From positions 1,054,001-1,118,000 of the forward strand of contig NZ_CP011451.1 of the NCBI RefSeq assembly GCF_001007935.1: a DNA stretch of 64,000 nucleotides, in the 5' to 3' direction. Shown here one piece after another: positions 1 to 8,845 of the stretch. This DNA comes from Nitrosomonas communis (GTDB lineage Bacteria > Pseudomonadota > Gammaproteobacteria > Burkholderiales > Nitrosomonadaceae). The notes beneath the pieces are model-generated. The model was not told where the DNA came from, made no database searches, and worked only from the letters and a program-made list of their open reading frames with translations. The position numbers and the translations under genes are program-made. Each line of letters begins with the position of its first letter. Positions within the stretch are counted from its first letter, which is position 1.

Positions 1-2
1 AC

Positions 3-401
3 CAGGAACGTCTGCCTAAAGAACTAGTATTAGCTGGGATTACCGATATGACAGCAGCTAATCGGTATCTGAAAGAAGTCTATATGCCTACTTTCAATGC
101 CGAGTTCGTACAACCGGCATCCGAGGAAGGTAGTGCTTTTGTACCATGGATTGGTGGAGAGCTTGCGGACATCCTCTGTGAGCGTCATGAGCGCGTTGTT
201 GGCTATGATAACTGTGTTAGCTTTGAAGGTTTAAAGCTTCAAATCCCGGCAGATCGTCATCGCTGCCATTATGTGAAAGCAAAAGTCATCGTACTGCGCT
301 ATCCAAATGGACAAATAGCTATCACGCACGGCCCAAGGAAGCTTGCGACATATGATTCGTCTGGCAAGGAAATAAAACTGAACAGTACAGTTGTTGCGTA
401 A
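3..401 (+). CDS. ISNCY-like transposase, C-terminal part (5' end outside window)
   Basis: The reading frame is open from the window edge and stops at 399-401; the first ATG (48) is internal, so the visible 132 codons are the C-terminal part of a longer protein. The segment GSAFVPWIG, followed by ERVVGYDNCVSFEGL and PADRHRCHY, matches the post-catalytic domain of ISNCY/rve-type transposases as I remember them; the DDE core would lie upstream. The protein cuts and joins element ends. It is followed by three 24-base-spaced repeats that look like the right end of the element. Family placement is by recall, not by a search. Confidence 0.75.
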   Translation, partial: QERLPKELVLAGITDMTAANRYLKEVYMPTFNAEFVQPASEEGSAFVPWIGGELADILCERHERVVGYDNCVSFEGLKLQIPADRHRCHYVKAKVIVLRYPNGQIAITHGPRKLATYDSSGKEIKLNSTVVA

Positions 402-433
402 ATCCGCCGCCACAACTGCGCAATGAATTAATA

Positions 434-505
434 GACAATTCATTGCGTTTCAAAGTGGACAATTTATTTGCTACAAAACCGGACAATTCTATTTGTTGCT
501 AACAA
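434..505 (+). repeat. three GACAATT iterons, period 24
   Basis: GACAATT occurs at 434, 458 and 482, exactly 24 bases apart, and copies two and three share further bases (a TTTG block follows each). This lies 33 bases downstream of the transposase stop, where the right end of the element is expected, so the repeats are probably transposase-binding sites. The exact tip cannot be fixed without the left end, which is outside the window. Confidence 0.5.
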
Positions 506-586
506 CACCAGTAGCCATACTGCGTGAATTTATTGCTCGAATTGGTTCATTTAAACCTTTCTATATAATATTTAATGGTTGTAGTT

Positions 587-1062
587 ATGCACACCCAAAA
601 TCAGTGCTACAGCTTAGCGAATGGCTTGAGGCTGGACACTACTCATCTTTAAATTATTGAAACGTTTGTTGTTTAGATAACGCTTAGTCGATAGTCATAT
701 TAATAATACGGTTTCGGTACGCAATTGTTATTTCTCCCGATTCCTCAGTAAGCAGTTGTGTACCGGTTTCTCATCATGGCCTTTTCAAGATGCATAATTG
801 TTTTGTTCCTTTTATACCCTTTTACTACCTTGTGCACCTTTTTTTGGTGCATTGTGCACACCCCCCAATCAGCGCTACAGCATAACGTTTGGCTTGAGGC
901 CAAGAACAGCTCATCAATAAATCATTGAAACTTTTATCGTTTTTGTAGTTCTTATTGTTAACTCTTTGCTAAAAGGGTTACGGTACACAGCTATAAATTT
1001 ATAGCCTCTTGTCGTTATAGTTGTGTACCAGACTTTCATAGTTATGATCTTTTGATGTGGTG
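587..1062. repeat. diverged tandem repeat, period about 268 bases
   Basis: The stretch starting TGCACACCC near 591 recurs starting TGCACACCCC near 859. The two share AATCAG-GCTACAGC, GGCTTGAGGC, CTCATC and ATTGAAAC in order, and later an inverted pair of GGTAC / GTACC blocks around TTGTGTACC. No convincing gene lies in 402-1739. GTGCAC(C) motifs continue at about 833, 1060, 1093, 1259 and 1293. The function is unknown; the area is AT-rich and next to a filamentous-phage replication-gene remnant. Confidence 0.5.
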
Positions 1063-1739
1063 CACATGTGAATATCTCCCCTCTTCACTTTGTGCACCCA
1101 TTTTTTAATTTTCGTGAAAATATGTTGCATTTGCAAATGAAAACAATTATCATTTGCACATCCATTGTTAAAAAAGAGCATGGGTATAAACCTGCAACCC
1201 TCCTCTCTCCTTGTTATACAGGTACGTATCGGCTCCTCAATGGATATTTTCCTCCCATGGTGCACATTGTTTCTCTCTTATCTTTTCTTTGTGCACCATT
1301 CTTCTATTTAAAAAATAATTCATAACGTTTTCCTTATTTGTTCATTACAAGCTTTTACATGTACCTTAGTACAATGGAATAAAGCATGCATAAAGTTGGA
1401 TAATTTACTTGTAGCGCTTGAGCTACTGATTTTGTTTCGTGAAGTGCATATTTACGAAGCTGAGTCATTTAATTTGTACCCATTGTTGAAGTATTTTGAC
1501 GGTGCATAATTGCAGACATTGCTGGGAGGATTTTGTGATTTTGCACCGTCATTTTTTAAATTGTTGCAGAATACTCTTTCATATATCTCTAAATTGGGTG
1601 CTTGGTGCAAAAAAGTAAAAAGGAACGACAGCAGAGAGATAACAATAAGCAATTCATAAGAAAAAATTTCATAAAGTGATCCTTATTTATTAACCACAAA
1701 TTTTAAGGGTTATTGAATTCGTCATCGAATCTATCCCAG
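1063..1739. other. AT-rich gene-free stretch
   Basis: Only short open frames on both strands, none with a recognisable protein or a convincing ribosome site. Scattered GTGCACC copies continue from the repeat block on the left. Nothing else can be supported here. Confidence 0.5.
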
Positions 1740-2054
1740 TCAGGAGGAGAAAACTGGTTTAAGCTCGACGACGTGAACCTTGGTGGGGAATTTAGTGACG
1801 TTGCACGGTTCGGTTATATCAAGACCATATTCACGTAGAATCTTGGCGTGTCGGTAAAGGGTTCCGTTTGACATGATGGTACGTAAATCTTCACCTGCCA
1901 ACCAAGCGGCAGCCGTCATACGGTAGCGAGTAGGTATAGAATCTAGTATGTCGGTCATCGCTGCGAACAACACGGCGGAAAATCTCGGTTTCTGATGCGA
2001 AGATTTGCTGAATCTTTTCATCTGATAGAGCTTTCCTCTTGTAGAATCCTCCAC
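1740..2054 (-). pseudogene. filamentous-phage/plasmid replication protein (gene II/X family), C-terminal remnant
   Basis: The 104-residue frame carries AAAWLAGEDLRTIMSNGTLYRHAKILREYGLDIT in its middle. From memory this resembles the C-terminal end of gene II/X replication initiators, where a helical 'WLxGxDLR..LSxxTFYRYR..L..YGIDI' segment follows the nicking domain. The N-terminal nickase/replication domain is absent, so this is a remnant rather than a working initiator. The start is uncertain because no good ribosome site is seen. It suggests an inovirus or small rolling-circle replicon once sat here. The match is by recall and should be checked by profile search. Confidence 0.5.
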
Positions 2055-2129
2055 TTTATAGAATGTAGAATCTCACATTCATGGTAGGAACGCATGCAAT
2101 CGAATTGAAAATTTCTTGACATTCTGAAT

Positions 2130-2314
2130 TTATCCACACTTATTTTTATAAAGGATCTGTATTATTCAAAAGTATAAAAATAACCAATATAATAACAACT
2201 TATTGATAATAAATAATATTATTATATGTTTAAAATTTAGTCGATCTAGAAAAGATTGTTACAAATAACCATCTTAGCAACAGTATTTACAACTTACCCA
2301 CATAGTTATCCACA
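2130..2314. other. AT-rich stretch bounded by DnaA boxes (possible origin or remnant)
   Basis: TTATCCACA, the consensus DnaA box, occurs at 2130-2138 and 2306-2314 in the same orientation, with a one-mismatch copy TTACCCACA at 2294-2302. The roughly 150 bases between them are almost entirely A and T. This is what a DnaA-dependent origin looks like. No dnaA or rep gene is intact nearby, so it may be a relic of a lost replicon. 2055-2640 otherwise holds no gene. Confidence 0.4.
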
Positions 2315-2792
2315 GAAATTGTGACAAATAATAAGATGGCTTAAATAAATTTAAAGAAAATGCATAAACCACAAGCATTTATGTAGAAAGTTGACTATCT
2401 CTATTTGGTAATAATTGCATACTTGGTAGATTGCAGAATGATCCGCTTCAAGTTTGCATTATCGACGAATACGGCCATTTAAAAGTGAAGAGTGCCGCCA
2501 TCGCGATATATAGAATAATTACTTAAAGGGTATTTAAAAAATGACTGAGCTATAAGCTCAGTCATAAATTTGCAGGTAAAAGCAAAGCTTATCTTCCAGA
2601 TCTTTTAATTTTTTATGCAACCACAGCTTCTGTCTCATTCACACTAATTTAGAGAAGATAAAAGTCTTAATTTACAATTTTCAATATAAAAAAGACCAAT
2701 ACTAAAATGAATATTGGTCTTGTTACTCAAGTTTCGGAGTTCAAAATCGAATAAAATTTCACTGATCACACCTATCCAAAGCTTCTTGCTGC

Positions 2793-2822
2793 AAGGCAAG
2801 GTAAGGTAAGGTAAGGTAAGGT
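2793..2822. repeat. pentanucleotide microsatellite (AAGGT)5
   Basis: One AAGGC followed by five perfect AAGGT units. It lies at the 3' end of the broken IS4-type transposase on the minus strand, where it would encode a LTLPY repeat. Such tracts vary by slippage. Confidence 0.8.
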
Positions 2823-2826
2823 AATC

Positions 2827-3508
2827 TAATTGCAGAGCTTGCATAAAGAATTGATTTATGTGCGCCTCAATTGTTTCCATGATCTGTTCAACGCTACAGC
2901 CAAGCTGGCGTTTAATGCCTGACCGCCCCTCATGGATCAATGCGCGAAACAGCAGCTATAATTGTTTTGCAAAACTCAAGCTCATTAACCCCTCGACTAA
3001 TTTATCTCTCACCTCGCTTACCTGTAATCCGATCCCTTCCTGCTTAGCGAAGACTAGCATGCAAAAGCGTATGGCAGCCAGATGGATCGATGCAATATGA
3101 GAGGCAAAACTACTGGTTCTGCTCCATCAACAGACCAAGGTGGCGTTTGCTTTCTTTGAAGTAAACCTCAATACCCCAACGCAGCGCATAGATTTCCAGA
3201 ATACGGCTTGCTTCTATTGTGGTATCCGTAGTGATAAATAGCGTCCAGTCATGTTTGCCAGATGTTGCTGCATTATCTGCCGTGGTTCCTTTAACAAAGA
3301 GCAGTCGGTAGGGAACCCATTGTGGCGCTTCATCGAGAGATGAGGCGAGATTAAGTCCAACATCCAGCAATCTGTAGCGATAACGTGTTCCCTGAATGCT
3401 TTGCCACTGCTTGCGAATATGATGGCGATATAGTCTCTTGGCATCTGCCATGGTAGTGCATCGCGCGCCATTACTGTCATATAGCAGATCCCATATAAAA
3501 TGAATCAA
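2827..3508 (-). pseudogene. IS4-type transposase, broken 3' part
   Basis: The minus strand reads IYALRWGIEVYFKESKRHLGLL, the Y-(2)-R-(3)-E-(6)-K signature of IS4-type DDE transposases. After residue GLLMEQN the frame ends at an amber codon (3110-3112); the protein continues one base out of frame as SFASHIASIHLAAIRF and then meets another in-frame amber near 2958 before LLFRALIHEGRSGIKRQLG. The 5' part is cut off exactly at 3508/3509 by the next element, whose 5 bp duplication starts here. At least three lesions make it inactive. Confidence 0.8.
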
Positions 3509-5236
3509 CCTATTTTCCTCAGTTGAACCTATAAAAACAACCGAAAACGTAATACTGTCAAGGCTTTATGGCTGAATAAAGGAGTCACCCAATGGGTGAA
3601 AAGGATTTTGAGGAAAAAGGAGCGGCAAAGGCGGTAAGTAACGCCGTGCAGGAGATGGAGCAATCTGCAGAGGAGATGTGTTTGTCGACTCCTGGTGGTC
3701 GATTTCACGTGCGCTGGGATGAAAACGGAAGTGCCACAGCCATGGGTCAGTTGGCATTTTTTTCTGAATTCCTGGAAGTTACCGGCTTATTTGCCCGTTG
3801 GGTAGAAGGATGCCCGCTTTCTTACACGAGTCCTAATGCGCCTGCTGTGGTTGATTTACTGGGTACCTGGTTGCTCTCCATTCTTGATGGGCAGCGACGC
3901 TATGCCCACATCGCCGGGCTACCAGGAGACGAAGTGGCTCCTGAGATACTTGGCATGGGCAAGATTGTCAGCGATGAGAGCTTGCGTCGCGCGCTGAGTG
4001 CGCTTGCGCCAGGTTTACCCAAACGTTGCGATGAATCGCAACGTGCTGTCTGCCTGGCTCAACTGATGAAGAGTACAAGCTGGATGGATACAGCGCTCAG
4101 CGAGAGTACTCGTGAAGCCTTGAATACTGCCTGGATTCTTGACGCTGATAGCAGCGTCAAGCTGTTATATGGCCGTCAAACAGGTGCTGAGATCGGCTAC
4201 AATCCTAGCAAGCCGGGACGGCCAAGCCACACCTTGCATACGTATTGGATTAGCAATGTTCGTCTGGTGCTTGATGTTGAAGTGCAAAGCGGTAAATCTC
4301 ATGCTGCCAAACATAGCCTACCCCGTCTGCGGCAGTTAATCGAAGACTTGGCTCTTGAAAAGCGTCCTGCGTTGGTGCGTGGCGACAGTGCTTTTGGCAA
4401 TGAAGGCGTGATGGCTGGAATGGAACAGATTAATCAGCGTTATCTGTTCAAACTGCGCCAGACTGCTGGAATTAAACATTTGATCGAGCGGAAATGGCAG
4501 CAAAACCAGTGGCAGCCGTGGGGCAAGGCTTTGACGCAGTAGAGGATGAAATCCAATTGGCAGGCTGGAGTCGCGCGCGGCGGATAGTGGTGCTGCGGCG
4601 TCAAGTCAAAAACAATCTGGCAGTCGAAATGAATGCTGATACTCAACAGGGAACCCTGCACTTCGTTGACCATCCAGATAAGATCAAAGTATGGGAATAG
4701 GCTGTTTTAGTGACCAGTGCTGATTATTCATTGGAAGCCTTCGGTCAATGGTATCGGGATCGGGCAGATTGCGAGAATGGCTTTGATGAGTTGAAAAACC
4801 AATGGGGTTGGGGTGGCTATACCACTCATGACCTGGAGCGCTGTAACCTCTCAGCACGAGCAGTCGCGCTCATTTATAACTGGTGGAGCGGGTATGTTCG
4901 CCTGGCACACCCCAAAACACATCTGGAAGCAATTACCAGTCGCCCTTTACTACTAAATGGGGTTGCTCGTCTGACTCGACATGCAGGTCAATCTCGACTA
5001 TTGCTTACATTAACTCATGAGGCGGGTGATCAAATCAAAACAATGATCAGCAGTATCCGTAAGGGTTTTGATTTCATTCTAGCAAATGCGCCTCAGTTGC
5101 CAAAAGTGGAACGTTGGCCTACCTTGGTACGCTACATTATCGACAAAATCTTTGCAGCCGGACCAAAAAATCCACCAGTTCTCGATTTGCCAACCTTTCA
5201 TTTGGCTTCCAATTCGGGTTAAAAGAGGAATTTAGG
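3509..5236 (+). mobile_element. insertion sequence, DDE type (IS1380/IS4-like), 1728 bp with ATCAA target duplication
   Basis: The ends are imperfect inverted repeats: CCTATTTTCCTCAGTTGAAC at the left and, read inward from the right, CCTAAATTCCTCTTTTAACC. ATCAA lies directly outside both ends (3504-3508 and 5237-5241), a clean 5 bp target duplication. The element interrupts the IS4-type transposase to its left. Its own transposase is broken, so it cannot move by itself. Confidence 0.8.
3592..5222 (+). pseudogene. DDE transposase with one frameshift and one nonsense codon
   Basis: Frame one (3592-4542) holds the catalytic start: LDADSSVKLLYGRQTGAEIGYN and LVRGDSAFGNE supply two acidic residues. 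Near 4516-4520 (CCGTG where CCGGTG is expected) the frame moves by one base and goes on as VGQGFDAVEDE up to an amber codon at 4698-4700. It then continues in the same frame with SLEAFGQWYRDRADCENGFDELKNQWGW, which carries the last acidic residue. Rebuilt, the protein is about 540 residues, normal for IS1380-like transposases. The family label is by recall; the GYNPxKPGRPSH segment is shared by IS1380-like and some IS4-like proteins. Confidence 0.8.
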
Positions 5237-5327
5237 ATCAAATTTCATAAACGGCAAAGTGATGTGGTTCCCTGTAACTGGACAACCTGAAAGAAAGTTC
5301 AGCTCTGATATGTATAGTTAAACAGGT

Positions 5328-6155
5328 TCAGGCAACCCGATCAATTCTTGGATCACTATAGTAGATTTCATCAGGCGTAAGACGGTCAAGGCTTTGATGA
5401 AATCGTTCTTGATTGTACCATTCAAACCATGTGGATAAATTCTGCTTTATCTCCTTCAGATTATTGAATTCTCTGGTATATAAAAGCTCATACTTAACTG
5501 TCCGCCAAAGTCGTTCAACAAAAATGTTGTCATAGTAGCACCCCTTGCCATCCATGCTGATCTGAATATGATGATCTTTTAGTATGGAGGTAAATGCTTC
5601 GCTGGTAAACTGTACGCCCTGGTCGGTATTCATGATCTGTGGACAGCCATAATCCTGGATGGCTGCCTCCAGCGCCTGAGTACAAAAGTCAGTATCCAAG
5701 GTATTGGACAAGCGCCAGCTCAACACCTTACGCGAATGCCAGTCGATGATGGCAACCAGATAGCCAAAGCCTTTCTCCATGGGGACATAGGTTATGTCGG
5801 CAGCCCAAACCTGATTGGGTTTATTAATGACAAGTTCTCTAAGCAGATAAGGATAGACCTTATGCTGTTTGCTTGAGATGCTGGTCCTGGGTTTTGGAGC
5901 TATGCTGACAATACCGAGTGTCTTCATTAAGGAAGAGGCTTTCTTGCGCCCTAACATGATTCCCTGGCGCTGAAACCAGGTAGCATAACTGCGTGAGCCA
6001 TATTGTGGCGTCTTTAAGTACTGTTCATCCATCATGCGCAGCAGAACCAGATCAGCATTACTGATTGGTTGCGGTTGATAATAATAAGTTGAGCGCGCCA
6101 GATCCAGCAGCTGACATTGACGAGTTTGACTAAGTTTGCCATGGGGCTCAATCAT
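5328..6155 (-). CDS. IS3-family transposase orfB (integrase core)
   Basis: A 275-residue rve-type catalytic domain. The DDE triad is visible as WAADITYVP, MNTDQGVQFTS and DNIFVERLWRTVKYE, in the order and spacing of the IS3/IS150 group; the C-terminus has the usual WYNQERFHQSLDRLTPDE. The N-terminal SKKAQSLSLVERKEMIEP region joins orfA through a -1 shift at 6197-6203. The ATG at 6155 may also be used alone. It looks intact and is the best candidate for a still-active transposase in the left part of the window. Confidence 0.93.
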   Translation of the reverse strand: MIEPHGKLSQTRQCQLLDLARSTYYYQPQPISNADLVLLRMMDEQYLKTPQYGSRSYATWFQRQGIMLGRKKASSLMKTLGIVSIAPKPRTSISSKQHKVYPYLLRELVINKPNQVWAADITYVPMEKGFGYLVAIIDWHSRKVLSWRLSNTLDTDFCTQALEAAIQDYGCPQIMNTDQGVQFTSEAFTSILKDHHIQISMDGKGCYYDNIFVERLWRTVKYELLYTREFNNLKEIKQNLSTWFEWYNQERFHQSLDRLTPDEIYYSDPRIDRVA

Positions 6156-6175
6156 CTCTTTGCGTTCTACAAGAC

Positions 6176-6457
6176 TTAATGATTGAGCTTTCTTGCTAAA
6201 AAATCGCGTTCTACCGCCAATTGACCAATAACCCGGTGCAGGTCATCTGTTGTAGGCTGCTCCTTATTGGCGGCAGTATTATTTTTACAAAACAGCTCGG
6301 CAGCTTGCTCAATGAGTTGCCGTTTCCAGCTATTGATCTGCGTGGGATGTACATTATAACGCGCTGCTAATTGGGGGACAGTTTCATCACCACGTATCGC
6401 TGCCAGCGCTAGTTTTGCTTTGAATTCGCTCGAATATTGTATGCGCTTTTTACTCAT
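6176..6457 (-). CDS. IS3-family orfA, helix-turn-helix protein
   Basis: 93 residues. YSSEFKAKLALAAIRGDETVPQLAARYNVHPTQINSWKRQL is the HTH that binds the element ends, and the remaining residues form the leucine-rich helix used for dimerisation. The ribosome site AAGGAG stands eight to ten bases before the ATG. The gene ends in ERDFLARKLNH, with the slippery heptamer inside the DFL codons, so part of the product should be an OrfAB fusion transposase. Confidence 0.92.
   Translation of the reverse strand: MSKKRIQYSSEFKAKLALAAIRGDETVPQLAARYNVHPTQINSWKRQLIEQAAELFCKNNTAANKEQPTTDDLHRVIGQLAVERDFLARKLNH
6197..6203 (-). promoter_or_regulatory. -1 programmed frameshift site U UUU UUA
   Basis: In the orfA frame the codons are GAT TTT TTA, giving the heptamer T TTT TTA in exact X XXY YYZ phase. 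A -1 slip yields D-F-F-S-K-K-A-Q-S-L and enters orfB without a stop. This heptamer is the one used by HIV-1; most IS3 elements use A AAA AAG instead. Confidence 0.65.
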
Positions 6458-6490
6458 TGTTATTAAGCTCCTTTTTAATTCTGCCAGAGC

Positions 6491-7331
6491 TTAACAACCT
6501 GTACAGTTTTTGGGTACCACTTCAAAGAGCTGCTCGATGGAACACCCTTCCCTTTTTCTGATGGCTTTGGCCTGAGCCCATTTGGATTCAATGTCATTTA
6601 AGTCCGGGGAATAAGGCGGCAGGTATTCAAGTGTATGCCCGGCATTGGCAATGGCGGTTTGGATATCCTGCCGTTTATGAAAGGTTGCGTTGTCCATGAC
6701 AATCACGCAAGCGGGCAGAAGTATAGGCAACAGGTCCTGTGTTATCCACGCATAGAAAATGTCAGCGCAGATATTGGCGATGAACAGACTTATGGTCAGC
6801 AGCGTCTTTCCGATGAGAGCGCCAATCACATTGATTCGACCTCGTGCATGCCAGTCTTTTACGCCATGGACGCGCTCACCCACTGGCGCATAGCCATGCG
6901 TGCGTGGCATGTCGTGCGCAAAGCCGCTTTCATCAAGGTAGACGATAACGCGGCCTGCTCGCTCATAGTCTTCAATTTTTTTCTGGAAGATACGCCGCTC
7001 TTCTTCGCTGGCTTTGGGGTGACACAGGCTTTTTTTTATAAGTCACGCCCAGACGCTTTAAAGCATGGTTAATGCCTTGCTTGCTGACACCCAACCGTTT
7101 GGCGCGCTCGTACTGATACGCGTCCGGATAATTCTTGATGTCCTGCGCCAACATTTCCATGTTGATCTTGGTGGCAGGTTTGTTGCGGGTGGTCTTGGGA
7201 TCGGGAGTTTTGATCCAACGCATCACGCTGGCCACACCTACACCAAAACGCTTGGCCACTTGCGCGATTGAGAGGTTCTCCTTCTCTCGAACGGATAATA
7301 CTTTACGGCGAAATAATATCGGATAGGTCAT
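6491..7331 (-). pseudogene. IS630-family transposase in two frames
   Basis: Residues 1-98 of the first frame carry the N-terminal HTH (SIAQVAKRFGVGVASVMRWI) and a second HTH. At 7030-7037 there is a run of eight A on the coding strand; the protein continues one base out of phase with SLCHPKASEEERRIF, then VIVYLDESGFAHD, VIVMDNATFHK and YLPPYSPDLNDIESKW, the DDE residues of IS630. IS630 elements often use programmed shifting at A runs, but here the shift needed is +1, so an A insertion is also possible. The C-terminus (VVPKNCTGC) reads into the IS3 border and the start is only seven bases from the IS982 end, so both element tips are missing. Confidence 0.75.
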
Positions 7332-7337
7332 CTGTAA

Positions 7338-8340
7338 ATTATAATGCGAATTAAGAGCTGAAATAGAAGCCAGTCCATCAATAACGTTAAACTATTGAGG
7401 AAGACACTACCCAACCTCAATCAATCAAAGTAACCAATGAACTGGCAAAATCGATTAATAACGATTTATCTCTATGTTTGCAAGCATTATCAGCAAAATC
7501 TTTGGGTTTATAGTCAAAGAATGAGCAACCACGCGGATTTAAGTTTTAGCGACGAAGAAGTCATTACCCTCTTCCTGTTCGGTGTAATGGACAAGCATCG
7601 AGAGATCAAAGGTATTTATGAGTATGCGGATCGCCACTTACGCGATTGGTTTCCACGACTTCCAGGTTATGTGGCTTATGTTCAGCGTCTGAATCGGGTA
7701 GCCGATGTGTTTGCACCCTTATTAGCACTGATTCAGCAAGAACAGGAAACCAGGAATGCCGGGCAGGTTTGGTTGACTGATTCATTTCCGGTCATCCTTG
7801 CGAGGCAAGGTCGTCGGTTTAACGCGTGTGTAGCGAAACAGTTGGCGGATTCAGGCTACTGCTCTACCAAGAAGTTGTACTATCATGGTGTGCGGGTCCA
7901 TATCATAGGGCGCCGCCAACCAGGCTCACTGCCGATTCCTGAGTATATTGGTGTGACTGGCGCCAGCGACCATGATGGCAAAATATTTGATCAGATTCGA
8001 CCACAATTGTACAACAATGAGCTGTACGGTGATAAAGCTTATCAACGGCCTGACGCTGAATGCATCAGGCGAGCTCAGAATCTGACCGTCTTGACACCGG
8101 TTAAAAAACAAAAAGGGCAGCACCATCTGGAACCACAGGATCAATGGTTATCGACAGCAGTTTCTCGCGTGCGGCAACCGATTGAAGCCTTATTTGCCTG
8201 GATTGAAGAAAAAACAGGCATTGAATGTGCCAGCAAAGTTCGTTCTTATAACGGGCTTATGGTACATGTATTCGGAAAGCTGGCTGCGGCTCTGTTTTTC
8301 TGGAATTTTTTACGAGTCAGCTCTTAATTCACATTATAAT
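7338..8340 (+). mobile_element. IS982-like element, 1003 bp
   Basis: The ends are inverted repeats differing at one of 24 positions: ATTATAATGCGAATTAAGAG at 7338 and its complement, with T for G, ending at 8340. One transposase frame fills the inside. No target duplication is clear. A partial inverted second copy lies just to the right. Confidence 0.8.
7437..8327 (+). CDS. IS982-family transposase
   Basis: 296 residues, full length for the family, uninterrupted. The core has VWLTDSFPVILARQGRRFNAC with the first catalytic Asp, then GYCSTKKLYYHGVRVHIIGRR, GVTGASDHDGKIF, YGDKAYQ with the second Asp, and RQPIEALFAWIEEKTG with the Glu. The protein cuts and joins the 24 bp ends. The first 13 codons are repeated, inverted, at 8361-8403 as part of the second copy. 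IS982 is assigned from the DSFPV / KKLYY motifs; no search was possible. Confidence 0.85.
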   Translation: MNWQNRLITIYLYVCKHYQQNLWVYSQRMSNHADLSFSDEEVITLFLFGVMDKHREIKGIYEYADRHLRDWFPRLPGYVAYVQRLNRVADVFAPLLALIQQEQETRNAGQVWLTDSFPVILARQGRRFNACVAKQLADSGYCSTKKLYYHGVRVHIIGRRQPGSLPIPEYIGVTGASDHDGKIFDQIRPQLYNNELYGDKAYQRPDAECIRRAQNLTVLTPVKKQKGQHHLEPQDQWLSTAVSRVRQPIEALFAWIEEKTGIECASKVRSYNGLMVHVFGKLAAALFFWNFLRVSS

Positions 8341-8360
8341 CAATTTATATAGGACATGCT

Positions 8361-8493
8361 ATAGAGATAAATCGCTATTAATCGGTCTTGCCAATTCATT
8401 GGTTACTTTGATTGATTGAGGTTAGGTGATGTCTTCCTCAATAGTTTAATGTTATCGATGACCTGGCTTCTATTTCAGCTCTTAATTCGCATT
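8361..8493 (-). repeat. inverted partial copy of the IS982-like left end
   Basis: The reverse complement of 8361-8493 matches 7343-7475 with 11 differences by my count (about 92%). It covers the terminal repeat, the upstream region and the first 13 codons of the transposase, then matching stops abruptly at TCTCTAT. It is the truncated left end of a second element in opposite orientation. Confidence 0.9.
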
Positions 8494-8543
8494 TAAGTTC
8501 AGCCGGTAAAAAATTTGTATTGATGTTGTTGTATTAATACATG

Positions 8544-8819
8544 TCATAAACTATTGCTATCAAATTTCGTAAATCGACATTGATTACAATAGTATATCGC
8601 TTCCTGGCAAGGGGACATTTGTGTACAGTTTCTATTCAAGCGACATTGATAATTCTCGGTTGATGCTTTCGATGTTTTGCTGAAAGGTGTTTTGTTAACT
8701 AATACTTTTTTGACTGGCACTACCTCGTTTGATGTTTTGTTCATCGCTGGAGTTGATCCTTGGTCCAATGCCGTAACGAAACTCTCACGGTGGGACGCAC
8801 TGAGGGCACGACGCAGCAA
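8544..8819 (-). CDS. small Cys-rich protein, possible excalibur-like domain
   Basis: 91 residues, low confidence as a gene. The C-terminal part YQCRLNRNCTQMSPCQEAIYYCNQC and KFDS resembles excalibur calcium-binding domains (YxC..R.YCSQM.SCxEA.F....C....MDGD.DG..C), but the DxDxDGxxC end is missing and replaced by DSNSL-stop, so the Ca-binding loop is incomplete. The N-terminal half is Lys/Thr/Ser-rich and has no clear signal peptide. It is probably a decayed fragment between the IS982 remnant and the lipase gene. Confidence 0.35.
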   Translation of the reverse strand: MLRRALSASHRESFVTALDQGSTPAMNKTSNEVVPVKKVLVNKTPFSKTSKASTENYQCRLNRNCTQMSPCQEAIYYCNQCRFTKFDSNSL

Positions 8820-8845
8820 AGATCAGTGCGCTTAATTTGCTAAAA

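Larger units (their letters stand above)
5282..6501 (-). mobile_element. IS3-family element (boundaries approximate)
   Basis: Two overlapping frames, orfA and orfB, run on the minus strand. Inverted copies of GTTMAGCTCTG lie at 5297-5307 and 6485-6495, and ACAACCTG occurs in direct orientation at 5282-5289 and 6494-6501. The exact tips cannot be fixed because the two sides differ in length outside the shared 11-mer. The element abuts and probably truncates the 3' end of the neighbouring IS630 gene. Confidence 0.7.

Noticed and set aside
2793..2822. Short CRISPR-like array
   Set aside because: Units are five bases in direct tandem with no spacers; it is a microsatellite. No CRISPR array or cas gene was seen in the window.
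2858..3100. 80-codon plus-strand frame
   Set aside because: It is the reverse image of the IS4-type transposase C-terminus.
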